DNA of 64,000 bases from Sphingomonas ginsenosidimutans. GTDB taxonomy: Bacteria > Pseudomonadota > Alphaproteobacteria > Sphingomonadales > Sphingomonadaceae. The stretch spans positions 1 through 64,000 of the forward strand of contig NZ_NWVD01000008.1 in assembly GCF_002374835.1 (NCBI RefSeq), read 5' to 3'. The notes below the pieces were generated by a model, which was given only the letters and a program-made list of their open reading frames with translations, did no database searches and was not told the origin of the DNA. Below, one piece after another: positions 26,685 to 36,863 of the stretch. Position numbers and translations under genes: made by a program. How positions within the stretch are numbered: the stretch's first letter is position 1; every line of letters starts with the position of its first letter.

Positions 26685-29090
26685 ATGTCCATCACGCTCG
26701 CCACGCTGCTGCTCCAGGCCGCATCCACGCCCGCCGCGCCGCCGGTGGAGCCGCCCGCCGCGCAGGAGGATCCCACGACCGCCGCCACCGGCCGCCTCGG
26801 CCCGGCGCAGGCGGCGGGGGGCGATATCGTCGTCACCGCGCGCCGCCGCACCGAAAGCGTGCAGACCGTGCCGCTGGCGGTATCGGTGATCGGCGGCACC
26901 GCGCTGTCCGAAACCGGCGCCTATAATGTCAGCCGGCTGACGCAGATCCAGCCGACGCTGCAATTCTATTCCACCAATCCGCGCAATTCGGCCGCGAACA
27001 TCCGCGGGCTGGGCGCGCCGTTCGGGCTGACCAACGACGGGATCGAACAGGGCGTCGGCATCTATGTCGACCAGGTCTATTACAGCCGCATCGCGTCGGC
27101 GACGTTCGACTTCACCGATACCGAGCGGATCGAGGTGCTGCGCGGACCGCAGGGAACGCTGTACGGCAAGAACACCACCGCGGGCGCGATCAACATCACC
27201 ACCCGCAAGCCCAGCTTCACGCCCGAGGCGCGGGTGGAGTTTAGCACCGGCAATTACGATTTCATCCAGGCCAAGGCTTCGGCATCCGGCCCGCTGATCG
27301 CCGACACGCTGGCGATCCGCCTGTCCGCCTCGGTCACCTCGCGCCGGGGCACGATCCATAACGTGCGCACCGGCGCCGACGTCAATGCGCAGGACAACAA
27401 GAGCCTGCGCGGGCAATTGCTGTGGCAGGCCGCGCCCAACCTCGATCTGACGCTCTACGCCGACTACAACCATCAGGACCCGGATTGCTGCGCGCAGATT
27501 TTCGCGCGCGTCGGCGCCACGCAGCGCCCCGTTTGGCGCCAGTATGACGCGCTCGCCGCCGCCTTCGGCTACCAGCCGCCGTCGCGCAACGCCTTCGACC
27601 GGCTGACCGATCTCGACACGCCGCTGCGCGCGAAACAGGAACTGGGCGGCGCCTCGCTGGTCGCGAACTGGGATCTGGGCGCGGCGACGCTGACGTCGGT
27701 GTCCGCCTATCGCTTCTGGGACTGGGATCCGTCGAACGACCGCGACTTCATCGGGCTGCCGATCACCACCGTGTCGGCCAATCCGTCGCAGCAGAAACAG
27801 TGGAGCCAGGAACTGCGCGTCGCGTCGAACGGCCGGCGGACGATCGATTATGTCGCCGGGCTGTTCTACTTCCACCAGACGATCGACACGCAGGGGTTGC
27901 AGGTACAGGGGCCGGCGGCGAGCCGCTTCCTGCTCAACCCCGGCACCCCGCCGTTCGGCGCCAACGGTTGCGCCACCGCGACCGCCAATGCCTGCAACCC
28001 CGCGGTGTTGAACGGATTGACCGCGCGCAACACGATCGGCTTCTCGAACACCTCGGCGGCGGCGTTCGGCAAGCTGACCTGGCATATCAGCGACGCCTTC
28101 TCGATCGCACCGGGGCTGCGCGTGAACTATGACAAGAAAAGCGGTTCCTATGTCTCGGTGGTGACCATCGGGAGCGGATCGACCACGCTCAACGCCGATC
28201 AGCGCGGCGTGCTGGCGCCGCAGCGCTACCAGCCCGATTTCGACGACTGGAACGTGTCGGGCGACATCACCGCCGCGTGGAACGTCGCCCGCGACGTCCA
28301 CGCCTATGCCACCTATGCCCGCAACTACAAATCGGGCGGCATCAACCTGTCGGGCCTGCCGCTGGATGCCAGCAGCAACCCGATCCTGTCGGCGGCGACC
28401 GTCCGGCCGGAGAAGGTCAACCATTACGAGCTGGGGCTGAAGACGCAGTTCCTCGACCGGCGTGCGACGGTGAACGTCGCGGGCTTCTGGACCGAGATCG
28501 ACGATTACCAGGCGACCGTCACCAACGGCCAGCTGGGCGTGCTGCGCGGCTATCTGGCCAATGCGGGCAAGGTGCGCACCCGCGGGGTGGAGGTCGATAC
28601 CGCCCTCCGCCCGACCACGCGGCTGAACCTCTATGCCAACGGCGCCTTCACCGACGCCAAATATGTGACGTTCACCGACGCGCCGTGCCCCCCCGAACTG
28701 TCGGGGGGCACCGGCAGCCCGGCCAATTGCGACATCTCCGGTCAGCGGTTGCCGGGCATCTCGAAATGGGCGTTTTCCTATGGCGCGGAATATGCCGTGC
28801 CGCTGGCGGCGGGGGGCAATGTCTATGTCGGCTATGACGGCAGCTACCGCTCGGGCTTTTCGTCCAACCCGTCCGAATCGATCTACACCAACATCGACGG
28901 CTATGCGCTGTCGAACGTCCGGCTGGGCTATCGTGCGGATCGCGGACTGAACGCCTTCCTGTGGCTGCGCAACGCCTTCGACAAAGATTATTACGAACTG
29001 CTGGCGACCCAGTCGGGCAACACCGGGCTGGTCGTGGGTCAGCCGGGCGACCCGCGCACCTATGGCGTGACGGTGTCGGCGTCGTTCTGA
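26685..29090 (+). CDS. TonB-dependent outer-membrane receptor
   Basis: 801 residues. A short signal-like N-terminus is followed by a TonB-box-like GGDIVVTARRRTE, then the plug domain with VPLAVSVIGGTAL, IRGLGAPF, VYVDQ-type YVDQVYYSR and the strong EVLRGPQGTLYGKNTTAGAI. A 22-strand beta-barrel follows, ending YGVTVSASF with a terminal Phe. It imports a large or scarce substrate using TonB energy. The substrate is unknown: no siderophore, sugar or vitamin gene is adjacent, and neighbours (hsp20, lolC) are unrelated. It is one of the many such receptors sphingomonads carry. Confidence 0.93.
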   Translation: MSITLATLLLQAASTPAAPPVEPPAAQEDPTTAATGRLGPAQAAGGDIVVTARRRTESVQTVPLAVSVIGGTALSETGAYNVSRLTQIQPTLQFYSTNPRNSAANIRGLGAPFGLTNDGIEQGVGIYVDQVYYSRIASATFDFTDTERIEVLRGPQGTLYGKNTTAGAINITTRKPSFTPEARVEFSTGNYDFIQAKASASGPLIADTLAIRLSASVTSRRGTIHNVRTGADVNAQDNKSLRGQLLWQAAPNLDLTLYADYNHQDPDCCAQIFARVGATQRPVWRQYDALAAAFGYQPPSRNAFDRLTDLDTPLRAKQELGGASLVANWDLGAATLTSVSAYRFWDWDPSNDRDFIGLPITTVSANPSQQKQWSQELRVASNGRRTIDYVAGLFYFHQTIDTQGLQVQGPAASRFLLNPGTPPFGANGCATATANACNPAVLNGLTARNTIGFSNTSAAAFGKLTWHISDAFSIAPGLRVNYDKKSGSYVSVVTIGSGSTTLNADQRGVLAPQRYQPDFDDWNVSGDITAAWNVARDVHAYATYARNYKSGGINLSGLPLDASSNPILSAATVRPEKVNHYELGLKTQFLDRRATVNVAGFWTEIDDYQATVTNGQLGVLRGYLANAGKVRTRGVEVDTALRPTTRLNLYANGAFTDAKYVTFTDAPCPPELSGGTGSPANCDISGQRLPGISKWAFSYGAEYAVPLAAGGNVYVGYDGSYRSGFSSNPSESIYTNIDGYALSNVRLGYRADRGLNAFLWLRNAFDKDYYELLATQSGNTGLVVGQPGDPRTYGVTVSASF

Positions 29091-29500
29091 CGGGGGGCTT
29101 GGAATGGCCGGCGGCGGAGCCGCCGGCGTGACGTCGGACGGGTTCGGCTGTGCCGACCCGCCGGCCGGTTCAGTCGCCGCGCGGCGCGCGACGGCGCGGT
29201 GCGCCTGCGACCGAACGGCAAACGCCCGGGCCGTTTTCACGACCCGGGCGCCTGCGTGACGATTGCTCGTCAGCCCCCTAATCCAGTCCCCTGGCCCGCG
29301 CGCCTCGTCATGCGAAGCGGAGCCTGGCGACATTCCCCGAACCACGGCCGTTGCCTGTGTGCCAGTGCGGTTCGTATGCCGGGGCCATGGGGGCGCTGTC
29401 ACCCTAAATGAACGGGACATAAACCGATTGTGGCCGCGCTGTGTCGATTCCGCCACACGCCCCGTTGCGCGGCTGTGCCGGCCGTCCTACAGGCGCGGGC
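29091..29500. other. Intergenic region with inverted repeats, no gene seen
   Basis: 410 bp between the TonB receptor and lolC. It holds GCCGGCGGC-GGA-GCCGCCGGC (29107-29127) and CGCCCGGG-N12-CCCGGGCG (29223-29250). Neither is followed by a T-run, but both could act as terminators or mRNA-end hairpins. The remainder shows no convincing ORF and no clear promoter; lolC's promoter must lie in the last part. Confidence 0.6.
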
Positions 29501-30751
29501 ATGTTGCTGTCGCGCTATGAGAGCATGATCGCGCGGCGGTATCTGCTGCCGGGCAAGGGTGAACGGTTCATTGTGCTGGTGGCGGGTTTCTCGCTCGGCG
29601 CGGTGATGCTGGGGGTCGCCGCGCTGGTGATCGTCATGAGCGTCATGAACGGCTTCCGTGCCGAGCTGTTCGACAAGATCGTCGGGCTGAATGGCCATGC
29701 GGTGGTGCAGGGCTATAACGGCCGCCTCGCCGACTGGCGGCGCGTCGTGAAGGAAGCGACCGCCACGCCGGGGGTGACCAGCGCCGTGCCGCTGATCGAA
29801 CAGCCGCTGTTCGCCACCTATAACGGGCGCGCCGAATTCATCCTGTTGCGCGGCATGCGCGTGGAGGACATCCGCGGCAACCCGACGATCCGGTCGAAGG
29901 TGGTGGCCGGCGATCTCGACGCGGTCACCCCGGGCAGCAACAACGTGGCGATCGGCGCGCGGCTGGCCGAGGCGCTGGGCGCGACGATCGGTTCCGAGAT
30001 CTCGCTGGTCAGCCCGCAGGGGCAGACGACGCCGTTCGGCACCGTCCCGCGCATCGTCAACTATCGCGTCGCGGCGATCTTCGAAGTCGGCATCTACGAC
30101 TATGACAAGGCGTATGTGATGATGCCGCTGCCCGATGCGCAGACCTTCCTGCTGATGGGCGATGCGGTGGGCATGGTGGAACTGCAGACCGTCGATCCCG
30201 ACCGCGTCGGCCCGATCCTCGCCCCGCTGGCGCGCAAGGTGCAGGGCGTCGGCGTCGTCGCCGACTGGCGCCGCCTGAATGCCGAGCTGTTCGACGCGCT
30301 GGCGGTGGAGCGGGTGGCGATGTTCGTCGTGCTGTGCATCATCATCCTGGTGGCGGCGTTCAACATCGCCTCCTCGCTCATCATGCTGGTCCGGTCGAAG
30401 ACGCGCGACATCGCGATCCTGCGCACCATGGGGGCCAGCCGCGGCGCGATGCTGCGCATCTTCATGACGGTGGGCACCACTATCGGCGTGCTGGGGACGA
30501 TCGCCGGGCTGCTGCTGGGCGCGGTGTTCCTGTTCTTCCGCCAGTCGGTGGTCAATTTCGTGCAGCTGGTGACGGGGCAGAACCTGTGGGACCCGTCGAT
30601 CCGATACCTCACCGAACTGCCGTCGAAGCCAAACCCCGTGGAGATCACCGCGATCGTCGTCATCACGCTGGTCATGACCTTCCTCGCCACCGTCTACCCG
30701 GCGTTCAAGGCGGCGAGCACCGATCCGGTACAGGTGCTGCGCTATGAGTGA
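29501..30751 (+). CDS. lolC: Lipoprotein-releasing ABC transporter permease
   Basis: 416-residue LolC/LolE-family permease with four membrane helices and a large periplasmic MacB-like domain after the first. It extracts mature lipoproteins from the inner membrane and hands them to LolA. The N-terminus [11 protein letters not shown], then [20 protein letters not shown] and the C-terminal [10 protein letters not shown] are typical. ATG 29501 is chosen over the in-frame start at 29441. Only one permease gene is present beside lolD, so it probably acts as a homodimer (LolF-like). Confidence 0.95.
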   Translation: MLLSRYESMIARRYLLPGKGERFIVLVAGFSLGAVMLGVAALVIVMSVMNGFRAELFDKIVGLNGHAVVQGYNGRLADWRRVVKEATATPGVTSAVPLIEQPLFATYNGRAEFILLRGMRVEDIRGNPTIRSKVVAGDLDAVTPGSNNVAIGARLAEALGATIGSEISLVSPQGQTTPFGTVPRIVNYRVAAIFEVGIYDYDKAYVMMPLPDAQTFLLMGDAVGMVELQTVDPDRVGPILAPLARKVQGVGVVADWRRLNAELFDALAVERVAMFVVLCIIILVAAFNIASSLIMLVRSKTRDIAILRTMGASRGAMLRIFMTVGTTIGVLGTIAGLLLGAVFLFFRQSVVNFVQLVTGQNLWDPSIRYLTELPSKPNPVEITAIVVITLVMTFLATVYPAFKAASTDPVQVLRYE

Positions 30752-31430
30752 CGCCGTCCTTCAGACGACCGGCCTCGCGCGCAGTTTCACGCAAGGGGAA
30801 ACGACGATCCACGTCCTGCGCGGCGTCGACCTGTCGGTCGGGCCGGGGGAGATCGTCGCGCTGCTCGGCCCGTCGGGATCGGGCAAGTCGACGCTGCTCC
30901 AGGCGGTCGGCCTGCTGGAGGGCGGGTTCGCCGGGTCGATCCGCATCGCCGGGGTGGAGGCCGCGCAGCTCGATGCCGCTGGGCGCACCGCGGTGCGCCG
31001 CGACCAGCTGGGCTTCGTCTATCAGTTCCACCACCTGCTGCCCGATTTCAACGCGATCGAGAATGTCGTCCTGCCGCAGCTGATCCAGGGCGCGACCCTC
31101 GCCGCGGCGGAGGAGCGCGCCGCCGCGCTGCTGTCCGCGCTGGGCGTCGGTCACCGGCTGACGCACCGTCCGGCGCAGCTGTCGGGCGGTGAGCAGCAGC
31201 GCGTCGCGGTCGCCCGCGCGCTCGCCAACCGCCCCGCACTGGTTCTGGCGGACGAGCCGACCGGCAACCTCGACGAGCGCACCGCCGACGTGGTGCTGGC
31301 CGAGTTCCTGCGGCTGGTCCGCGGCGAAGGCTCCGCCGCGCTGGTCGCGACGCACAATGAACGGCTGGCGGCGAAGATGGACCGCGTCGTCCGCCTGCAT
31401 GAAGGCATGCTGGAGGAGGCGGGGGCGTGA
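30744..31430 (+). CDS. lolD: Lipoprotein-releasing ABC transporter ATPase
   Basis: 228 residues. Walker A is GPSGSGKST, the Q-loop is [12 protein letters not shown], the ABC signature is [15 protein letters not shown] and Walker B is [13 protein letters not shown]. The FQ[HF]HHLLP-type sequence is typical of LolD. It overlaps lolC by 8 bp, so the permease and ATPase are coupled. Confidence 0.97.
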   Translation: MSDAVLQTTGLARSFTQGETTIHVLRGVDLSVGPGEIVALLGPSGSGKSTLLQAVGLLEGGFAGSIRIAGVEAAQLDAAGRTAVRRDQLGFVYQFHHLLPDFNAIENVVLPQLIQGATLAAAEERAAALLSALGVGHRLTHRPAQLSGGEQQRVAVARALANRPALVLADEPTGNLDERTADVVLAEFLRLVRGEGSAALVATHNERLAAKMDRVVRLHEGMLEEAGA

Positions 31431-32020
31431 GCAACCCGTGGCGCACCCCGCCAACGCTGCGCGGGCGCCACGTCACGCTGCGTCCGCTGGTCGCGGCCGA
31501 TGCCCCCGCGCTGGCCGAGGCGGCGGCGGACGGCGACCTGACCGAATTGTTCTTCACCAACGTATCCGGCATGACCGATCCGGAGGGGTTCGTCGCCGCC
31601 GCGCTGCGGGAACAGGACTATGGCCGGGCGCTGCCACTGACGGTCGAGACGCCCGACGGCCGCGTCGTCGGCCTCACCCGCTTTATGCGAATGCACGAGG
31701 CGCATCGCCGCGTGGAGATCGGCGGCACCTTCTACGCCCGCTCGGTCCAGCGCAGCGGGGTGAATACCGAGGCGAAGCTGCTGCTGCTGACCCACGCCTT
31801 CGACGTGCTGGGGTGCCAGGTCGTGCAGATCCGCACCGACTGGTTCAACAAACGGTCGCAGGCCGCGATCGAGCGGCTGGGCGCGAAGCGCGACGGGGTG
31901 CTGCGCGCGCACCAATTGTTCAACGGCCGCGTCCGCGACATGGTGGTCTATTCGATCGTCGCGTCGGAGTGGCCGGGCGTGCGCATGAATCTGAATTTCC
32001 TGCTGGAGAAACCGCGATGA
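31427..32020 (+). CDS. GNAT-family acetyltransferase (RimJ/RimL-like)
   Basis: 197 residues of the Acetyltransf_3 type: [20 protein letters not shown] at the N-terminus, [20 protein letters not shown], and [26 protein letters not shown] for the acetyl-CoA fold. Proteins of this class acetylate N-termini or small amines; the substrate is unknown. It starts at GTG in a GTGA overlap with lolD and ends in an ATGA overlap with the peroxidase gene, so it belongs to the lolCD transcript. Confidence 0.9.
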   Translation: MSNPWRTPPTLRGRHVTLRPLVAADAPALAEAAADGDLTELFFTNVSGMTDPEGFVAAALREQDYGRALPLTVETPDGRVVGLTRFMRMHEAHRRVEIGGTFYARSVQRSGVNTEAKLLLLTHAFDVLGCQVVQIRTDWFNKRSQAAIERLGAKRDGVLRAHQLFNGRVRDMVVYSIVASEWPGVRMNLNFLLEKPR

Positions 32021-32499
32021 CCGCGATCACCGATTTCACCGTAACCGCCGCCGACGGATCGCCCGTCGCGCTCGACGCGTATCAGGGCAAGGTGCTGCTG
32101 ATCGTCAATACCGCCTCGAAATGCGGCTTCACCCCGCAGTACGAGGGGCTGGAGGCGCTGCACCGCCGCTATGCCGACCGCGGTTTCGAGGTGCTGGGCT
32201 TCCCGTGCAATCAGTTCGGTGCGCAGGAACCGGGCGACGCGGCGGAGATCGCCAGTTTCTGTTCGCTGACCTATGACGTCACCTTCCCGGTGTTCGCCAA
32301 GATCGACGTCAACGGTGCGGGCGCCGATCCGCTATTCGAACGGCTGAAGGCCGACGCGCCCGGCGTGCTGGGGTCGAAGGCGATCAAGTGGAACTTCACC
32401 AAGTTCCTGGTCGACCGGGAGGGGCGGACGGTGAACCGCTACGCGCCCACCACCAAGCCGGCGGATATCGAAAAGGATATCGAGGCGCTGCTGGGCTGA
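32017..32499 (+). CDS. Glutathione peroxidase (thiol peroxidase type)
   Basis: 160 residues of the GPx family. It reduces hydroperoxides with thioredoxin or glutathione. The peroxidatic Cys36 lies in NTASKCGFTPQY (no selenocysteine). GFPCNQFGAQEPG carries the resolving Cys and conserved Gln, and KWNFTKFLVDREG the catalytic Trp-Asn. The long frame open upstream is a shadow over lolD; the ATG overlapping the GNAT stop fits the family N-terminus MTAITDFTV. Confidence 0.96.
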   Translation: MTAITDFTVTAADGSPVALDAYQGKVLLIVNTASKCGFTPQYEGLEALHRRYADRGFEVLGFPCNQFGAQEPGDAAEIASFCSLTYDVTFPVFAKIDVNGAGADPLFERLKADAPGVLGSKAIKWNFTKFLVDREGRTVNRYAPTTKPADIEKDIEALLG

Positions 32500-32575
32500 T
32501 CGCCCCGCTTCCCCTCCGTCATGCCGGACCCTACGTGCCGCCGGGACAGGGCGCTCAAGGCGCCCGACGGTGGCC

Positions 32576-33205
32576 TTACTCCGGCACGGCGAACGCGCTC
32601 GCTCCCTTGCGGTGGTCCCCCGCGGCGGCAAGCGCGGCGACGCCGCCGAACAGGAAGCTGATCGCCAGCACATAGCCCGGCAGCGTCAGCGCCGACCACG
32701 GCACCGTCATCGCGATGAACACCGCCAGCAGCAGGTTCACCGCGCCCAGCGCCATCACCATCGCGCGCCGCCGCCGCATCTTCAGCCCCCACCACAGCTC
32801 CAGCGCGCCACGCGCGCCCAGCCACACCGCGACGGTCAGCGTCAGCGAGATCGCGCCCGTCACCGGCTCCATCACCATCAACGCGCCGACCACGACGGAG
32901 AGGATGCCGAACAGCACCGAATAGCCACGGCTCTCCGCGCCTTGGGCGAACAACCCCGCCGCGATCGCGAACACACCCGATACGAAGAACAGCACCCCGA
33001 TCGTCACCGTCGCGGCGAAGGTGGCGGCATAGGGAAAGGCGAATGCCGCGATCCCCAGCACCACCGACACCACGCCATAGGCCATGATCCAGCCCCACCC
33101 GGCGCCGGTCGCCGGGCTCGTGGGCGGGCCGGAGGTCGGCCCGGAGGTCGGGCCGGAGCTCGGGGGCGTATCGGGTGGCAGGATCGGATCGCGCAGGTCG
33201 GTCAT
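32576..33205 (-). CDS. HdeD-family (DUF308) membrane protein
   Basis: 209 residues. A Pro/Ser/Gly-rich N-terminal stretch with tandem GPTS repeats precedes six hydrophobic helices of the DUF308/HdeD fold: GWIMAYGVVSVVLGIAAFAFP, VTIGVLFFVSGVFAIAAGL, GYSVLFGILSVVVGALMV. HdeD is linked to acid resistance in E. coli; the function in alphaproteobacteria is not established. The GPTS repeats come from a 12-bp tandem DNA repeat. It is divergent from dnaE. Confidence 0.88.
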   Translation of the reverse strand: MTDLRDPILPPDTPPSSGPTSGPTSGPPTSPATGAGWGWIMAYGVVSVVLGIAAFAFPYAATFAATVTIGVLFFVSGVFAIAAGLFAQGAESRGYSVLFGILSVVVGALMVMEPVTGAISLTLTVAVWLGARGALELWWGLKMRRRRAMVMALGAVNLLLAVFIAMTVPWSALTLPGYVLAISFLFGGVAALAAAGDHRKGASAFAVPE

Positions 33206-33298
33206 CGCACTAACTCCTGGTGGCGTCGGTGGCGAACGGGTGCGCGCGGTGGCGGTTCCGCACTGGTCGAATCAGGCGGTTCACATTAGGTAAGGCCG

Positions 33299-36200
33299 AT
33301 GCCGCATTCCGGGTTCGTACCGCTCCGCATCTTCTCGTCCTACACGATGCTCGACGGCGCGATCGAGCCGAAGGCGATGGCCAAGCGCGCCGCAAAGCTG
33401 GGCTTTCCCGCCGCCGCGCTGACCGATCGCAACGGCCTTTATGCCGCGATGGCCTTTTCCGACGCGGCGGTGGGCGCGGGGGTGCAGCCGGTGATCGGTA
33501 CGATGCTGGGCCTCGCGCGGCCCGACATGCCCGACGGTGCGCCGCCGGTGATCGACTGGATCGCGCTCTATGCGCAGGATAGCGCCGGCTACGACAATCT
33601 GTGCGCGCTGGTTAGCCACGCGCATCTCGACCGGCCGCTGGAACTGGCGCCGCACGTCGGCTTCGACCTGCTGGAACGTCATTGCGCGGGGCTGATCGCG
33701 CTGACCGCCGGCGGGGAGGGCGGGGTCGCGCGGCTGTTCGCGGAGGATCAGCCCGCGCGCGCCGCAGCCTATGCCGACCGGCTGGCGGCGATCTTCCCCG
33801 ATCGCCTCTATATCGAGCTGTGCCGACGCGGCGACGCGACCGAGGAGAAGGCGGAGGAGCCGCTGCTCGACCTCGCCTACGATCGCAACTGGCCGATCGT
33901 CGCCACCAACCCCAGCTGTTTCGAGGAAGCGGCGTTCGGCGACGCGCATGACGCGATGCTGTGCATCGCGCATTCCACCTATGTGGAAAGCGAGGATCGC
34001 CCGCGTTCGTCGCCCGATGCGTGGATGAAGCCGGCCGAGGAGATGAAGGCGCTGTTCGCCGATCTGCCGGAGGCGATCGCCAATACGCTGGTCGTGGCGC
34101 AGCGGTGCGCGGTGGCGGCGCCGAAGCGCAAGCCGATCCTCCCCAGCCTCGCCGGCGACCGCGAGGGCGAGGCCGCGATGCTGCGCGACCGCGCGCGCGA
34201 GGGGCTGGCCGCACGGCTCCGGCGGATCGAGGAGCTTGGGCAGGCCGGGGGCGAGGGGTGGCAGGACGCCTATCGCGCGCGGCTGGAATTCGAGCTGGAC
34301 GTCATCATCCAGATGGGATTCCCCGGCTATTTCCTGATCGTCGCGGATTTCATCCAATGGGCCAAATCGCACGACATTCCGGTCGGGCCGGGACGCGGAT
34401 CGGGCGCCGGCTCGGCGGTCGCCTGGGCGCTGACGATCACCGATCTCGATCCGCTGCAACTGGGGCTGCTGTTCGAACGCTTCCTGAACCCGGAGCGCGT
34501 GTCGATGCCCGACTTCGACATCGACTTCTGCGAAACCCGGCGCGGCGAGGTGATCCGCTACGTGCAGGAGAAATACGGCCGCGACCAGGTGGCGCAGATC
34601 ATCACCTTCGGTAAGCTGAAGGCGCGCGCGGTGCTGAAGGATACCGGCCGCGTGCTCCAGATGAGCTACGGGCAGGTCGACCGGCTGGCCAAGCTGGTGC
34701 CCAACCACCCCACCGACCCGTGGGACCTGAAGCGCGCGCTGAACGGCGTGCCGGAGCTGGCGAAGGAATATTCTAACGACAACCAGGTCCGCCACTTATG
34801 GGATCTGGCGACCAAGCTCGAAGGGTTGCCGCGCCACTCCTCCACCCATGCCGCGGGCGTGGTGATCGGCGACCGGCCGCTGGCGCAATTGGTGCCGCTC
34901 TACCGCGATCCGCGTTCCGACATGCCGGTGACGCAGTTCGACATGAAATATGTCGAGGGGGCGGGGCTGGTGAAGTTCGACTTCCTGGGCCTGAAAACGT
35001 TGTCGGTCCTCAAGAAGGCGGTGCAGCTGCTTGAAAAGCGTGGGATTTCGATTGACCTCGATGCGCTGTCTTGGGACGATGAGGGCGTCTACAAACTTCT
35101 CCAGCGCGGCGATACGGTCGGCGTGTTCCAGCTGGAATCGGAGGGGATGCGCCGCACGCTGTCGGCGGTGCGCCCGACCAATTTCGGCGATATCGTCGCG
35201 CTCGTCTCGCTCTACCGCCCCGGCCCGATGGATAACATCCCGTCGTTCGGCCGGCGCAAGCAGGGGACGGAGGAGATCACGTACCCGCACCCGCTGCTCG
35301 AACCGATCCTGTCCGAAACCTATGGCATCTTCGTCTATCAGGAACAGGTGATGCAGGCCGCACAGGTGCTGGCGGGCTATTCGCTCGGCGGCGCCGACCT
35401 GCTGCGCCGCGCGATGGGCAAGAAGATCAAGGCGGAGATGGACGCGCAGCGCGCCACCTTTGTCGCCGGCTGTGCCGAGCATAACGGGATCAAGGCGGAT
35501 TACGCCAACCAGCTGTTCGACTTGATCGACAAGTTCGCGGGCTATGGCTTCAACAAGAGCCACGCCGCCGCCTACGCGCTGCTGGCGTACCAGACCGCGT
35601 GGCTGAAGGCGCATCACCCGGCGGAATTCTTCGCTGCGTCGATGTGTTACGACATCCATCTGACCGACAAGCTGGCGGTGTTCGTCGACGACATGCGCCG
35701 GCTGGGCATCGCGCTGCTGCCGCCGTGCATCAACGCCAGCCAGGCCGAGTTCGACGTGGAGGTGGATGGCGAGGGCGCGCCCGCGGTCCGCTACGCGCTC
35801 GCCGCGCTCAAGTCGGTGGGGGAAGGCGCGATGGAGCGGCTGGTCGAGGAGCGCACGAACGGCGGCGCGTTCCGCAGCCTCGACGATCTGGCCAACCGCG
35901 TCGACCCGCGGCTCATCAACAAGCGCCAGCTGGAGACGCTGGCGGCGGGCGGCGCGTTCGACGTGCTCGACGCCAACCGCGCCGGCGTCCACGCGGTCGC
36001 CGAAACGGTACTGGCGATCGCGGCCAGCACGCATCACGGCCGCACCAGCGGGCAGGGCGGGCTGTTCGGCGACGATGCCGGGACCGGCGACACGATCAAG
36101 CCGCCCGCCGACGTCCGCTGGACGCTCGCCGAACGGATGGAGCAGGAGAAGGAGGCGTTCGGCTTCTATTTCTCCGCGCATCCCGTCGACCGTTTCCGCC

Positions 36201-36796
36201 ATCTGGCGAAGATGCACGGCGCGCGCAGCTATACGGCGCTGAACGACCTGCCGATCCCCGACGGAGCGCGGGTGATGGCGACGATGGCGGTGCTGGTCGA
36301 GGATGCGCGCTGGCGCACCTCGGCGCGCGGGCGGCGCTATCTGATGGCGACGCTGTCGGACGCCACCGGGCAGTTCATCGCGACCTGTTTCGAGGACGGC
36401 GCCTCGGCCGCGCTGGAGGAAGCCGCCAAGACCGGCGAATGCGGCCTCCTGACCGTCGAGCTGGACCGCCGCCCCGGCGAGGAAACCCCGCGCGTCTCGA
36501 TCAAGGGGATCAAGCCGTTCGACGGGCTGGCCAACGTCACCCGTTTTGCGCTGGCGGTGACCGCCGACAGCCCTGCTGCCGTGGCTGGCCTCGCCGCGCT
36601 GATCGGCCCGCTGCGCGGCAGCGCGCGCGGAAAGGTGACGCTGAAGGTGCCGCTGGACGGCGATGCCGCCGCGGTGGTGATCCTGGGCCGCGACTTCGCG
36701 CTCGACGCCGAACTAGCCGAGCGGATCGAGCAGCTGCCCGGGGTGACGAAGGTGGAATTCGACGTCGAGGAGACGCGGCTGAAATCGGTGGGGTGA
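33299..36796 (+). CDS. dnaE: DNA polymerase III alpha subunit
   Basis: 1165-residue replicative polymerase. The N-terminal PHP domain begins FVPLRIFSSYTMLDGAIEPK. The C-family polymerase core has GPGRGSGAGSAVAW and the catalytic aspartates in MPDFDIDFCETRRGEV (near residue 402), then HSSTHAAGVVIGD and the fingers region YGFNKSHAAAYALLAYQTAWLK. A helix-hairpin-helix, an OB-fold (residues ~985-1060) and a C-terminal tau-binding region follow. It is the replicative DnaE1 type, not the error-prone DnaE2: there is no imuB context. Confidence 0.98.
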   Translation: MPHSGFVPLRIFSSYTMLDGAIEPKAMAKRAAKLGFPAAALTDRNGLYAAMAFSDAAVGAGVQPVIGTMLGLARPDMPDGAPPVIDWIALYAQDSAGYDNLCALVSHAHLDRPLELAPHVGFDLLERHCAGLIALTAGGEGGVARLFAEDQPARAAAYADRLAAIFPDRLYIELCRRGDATEEKAEEPLLDLAYDRNWPIVATNPSCFEEAAFGDAHDAMLCIAHSTYVESEDRPRSSPDAWMKPAEEMKALFADLPEAIANTLVVAQRCAVAAPKRKPILPSLAGDREGEAAMLRDRAREGLAARLRRIEELGQAGGEGWQDAYRARLEFELDVIIQMGFPGYFLIVADFIQWAKSHDIPVGPGRGSGAGSAVAWALTITDLDPLQLGLLFERFLNPERVSMPDFDIDFCETRRGEVIRYVQEKYGRDQVAQIITFGKLKARAVLKDTGRVLQMSYGQVDRLAKLVPNHPTDPWDLKRALNGVPELAKEYSNDNQVRHLWDLATKLEGLPRHSSTHAAGVVIGDRPLAQLVPLYRDPRSDMPVTQFDMKYVEGAGLVKFDFLGLKTLSVLKKAVQLLEKRGISIDLDALSWDDEGVYKLLQRGDTVGVFQLESEGMRRTLSAVRPTNFGDIVALVSLYRPGPMDNIPSFGRRKQGTEEITYPHPLLEPILSETYGIFVYQEQVMQAAQVLAGYSLGGADLLRRAMGKKIKAEMDAQRATFVAGCAEHNGIKADYANQLFDLIDKFAGYGFNKSHAAAYALLAYQTAWLKAHHPAEFFAASMCYDIHLTDKLAVFVDDMRRLGIALLPPCINASQAEFDVEVDGEGAPAVRYALAALKSVGEGAMERLVEERTNGGAFRSLDDLANRVDPRLINKRQLETLAAGGAFDVLDANRAGVHAVAETVLAIAASTHHGRTSGQGGLFGDDAGTGDTIKPPADVRWTLAERMEQEKEAFGFYFSAHPVDRFRHLAKMHGARSYTALNDLPIPDGARVMATMAVLVEDARWRTSARGRRYLMATLSDATGQFIATCFEDGASAALEEAAKTGECGLLTVELDRRPGEETPRVSIKGIKPFDGLANVTRFALAVTADSPAAVAGLAALIGPLRGSARGKVTLKVPLDGDAAAVVILGRDFALDAELAERIEQLPGVTKVEFDVEETRLKSVG

Positions 36797-36863
36797 TCCC
36801 GGCGCGGCGAACATCCCCCCGCCCGACCTGTCAGCCCACTCCAACCGTCACCCCAGCCCCGAC

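Noticed and set aside
29107..29250. Two perfect G/C dyads after the TonB receptor as intrinsic terminators
   Set aside because: Neither is followed by a T-run on either strand; they are kept as inverted repeats only.
26601..29456. 951-residue open frame antisense to the TonB-dependent receptor
   Set aside because: The composition is Arg/His/Gly-rich shadow sequence, with no domain, and the opposite strand carries an unmistakable TonB receptor.
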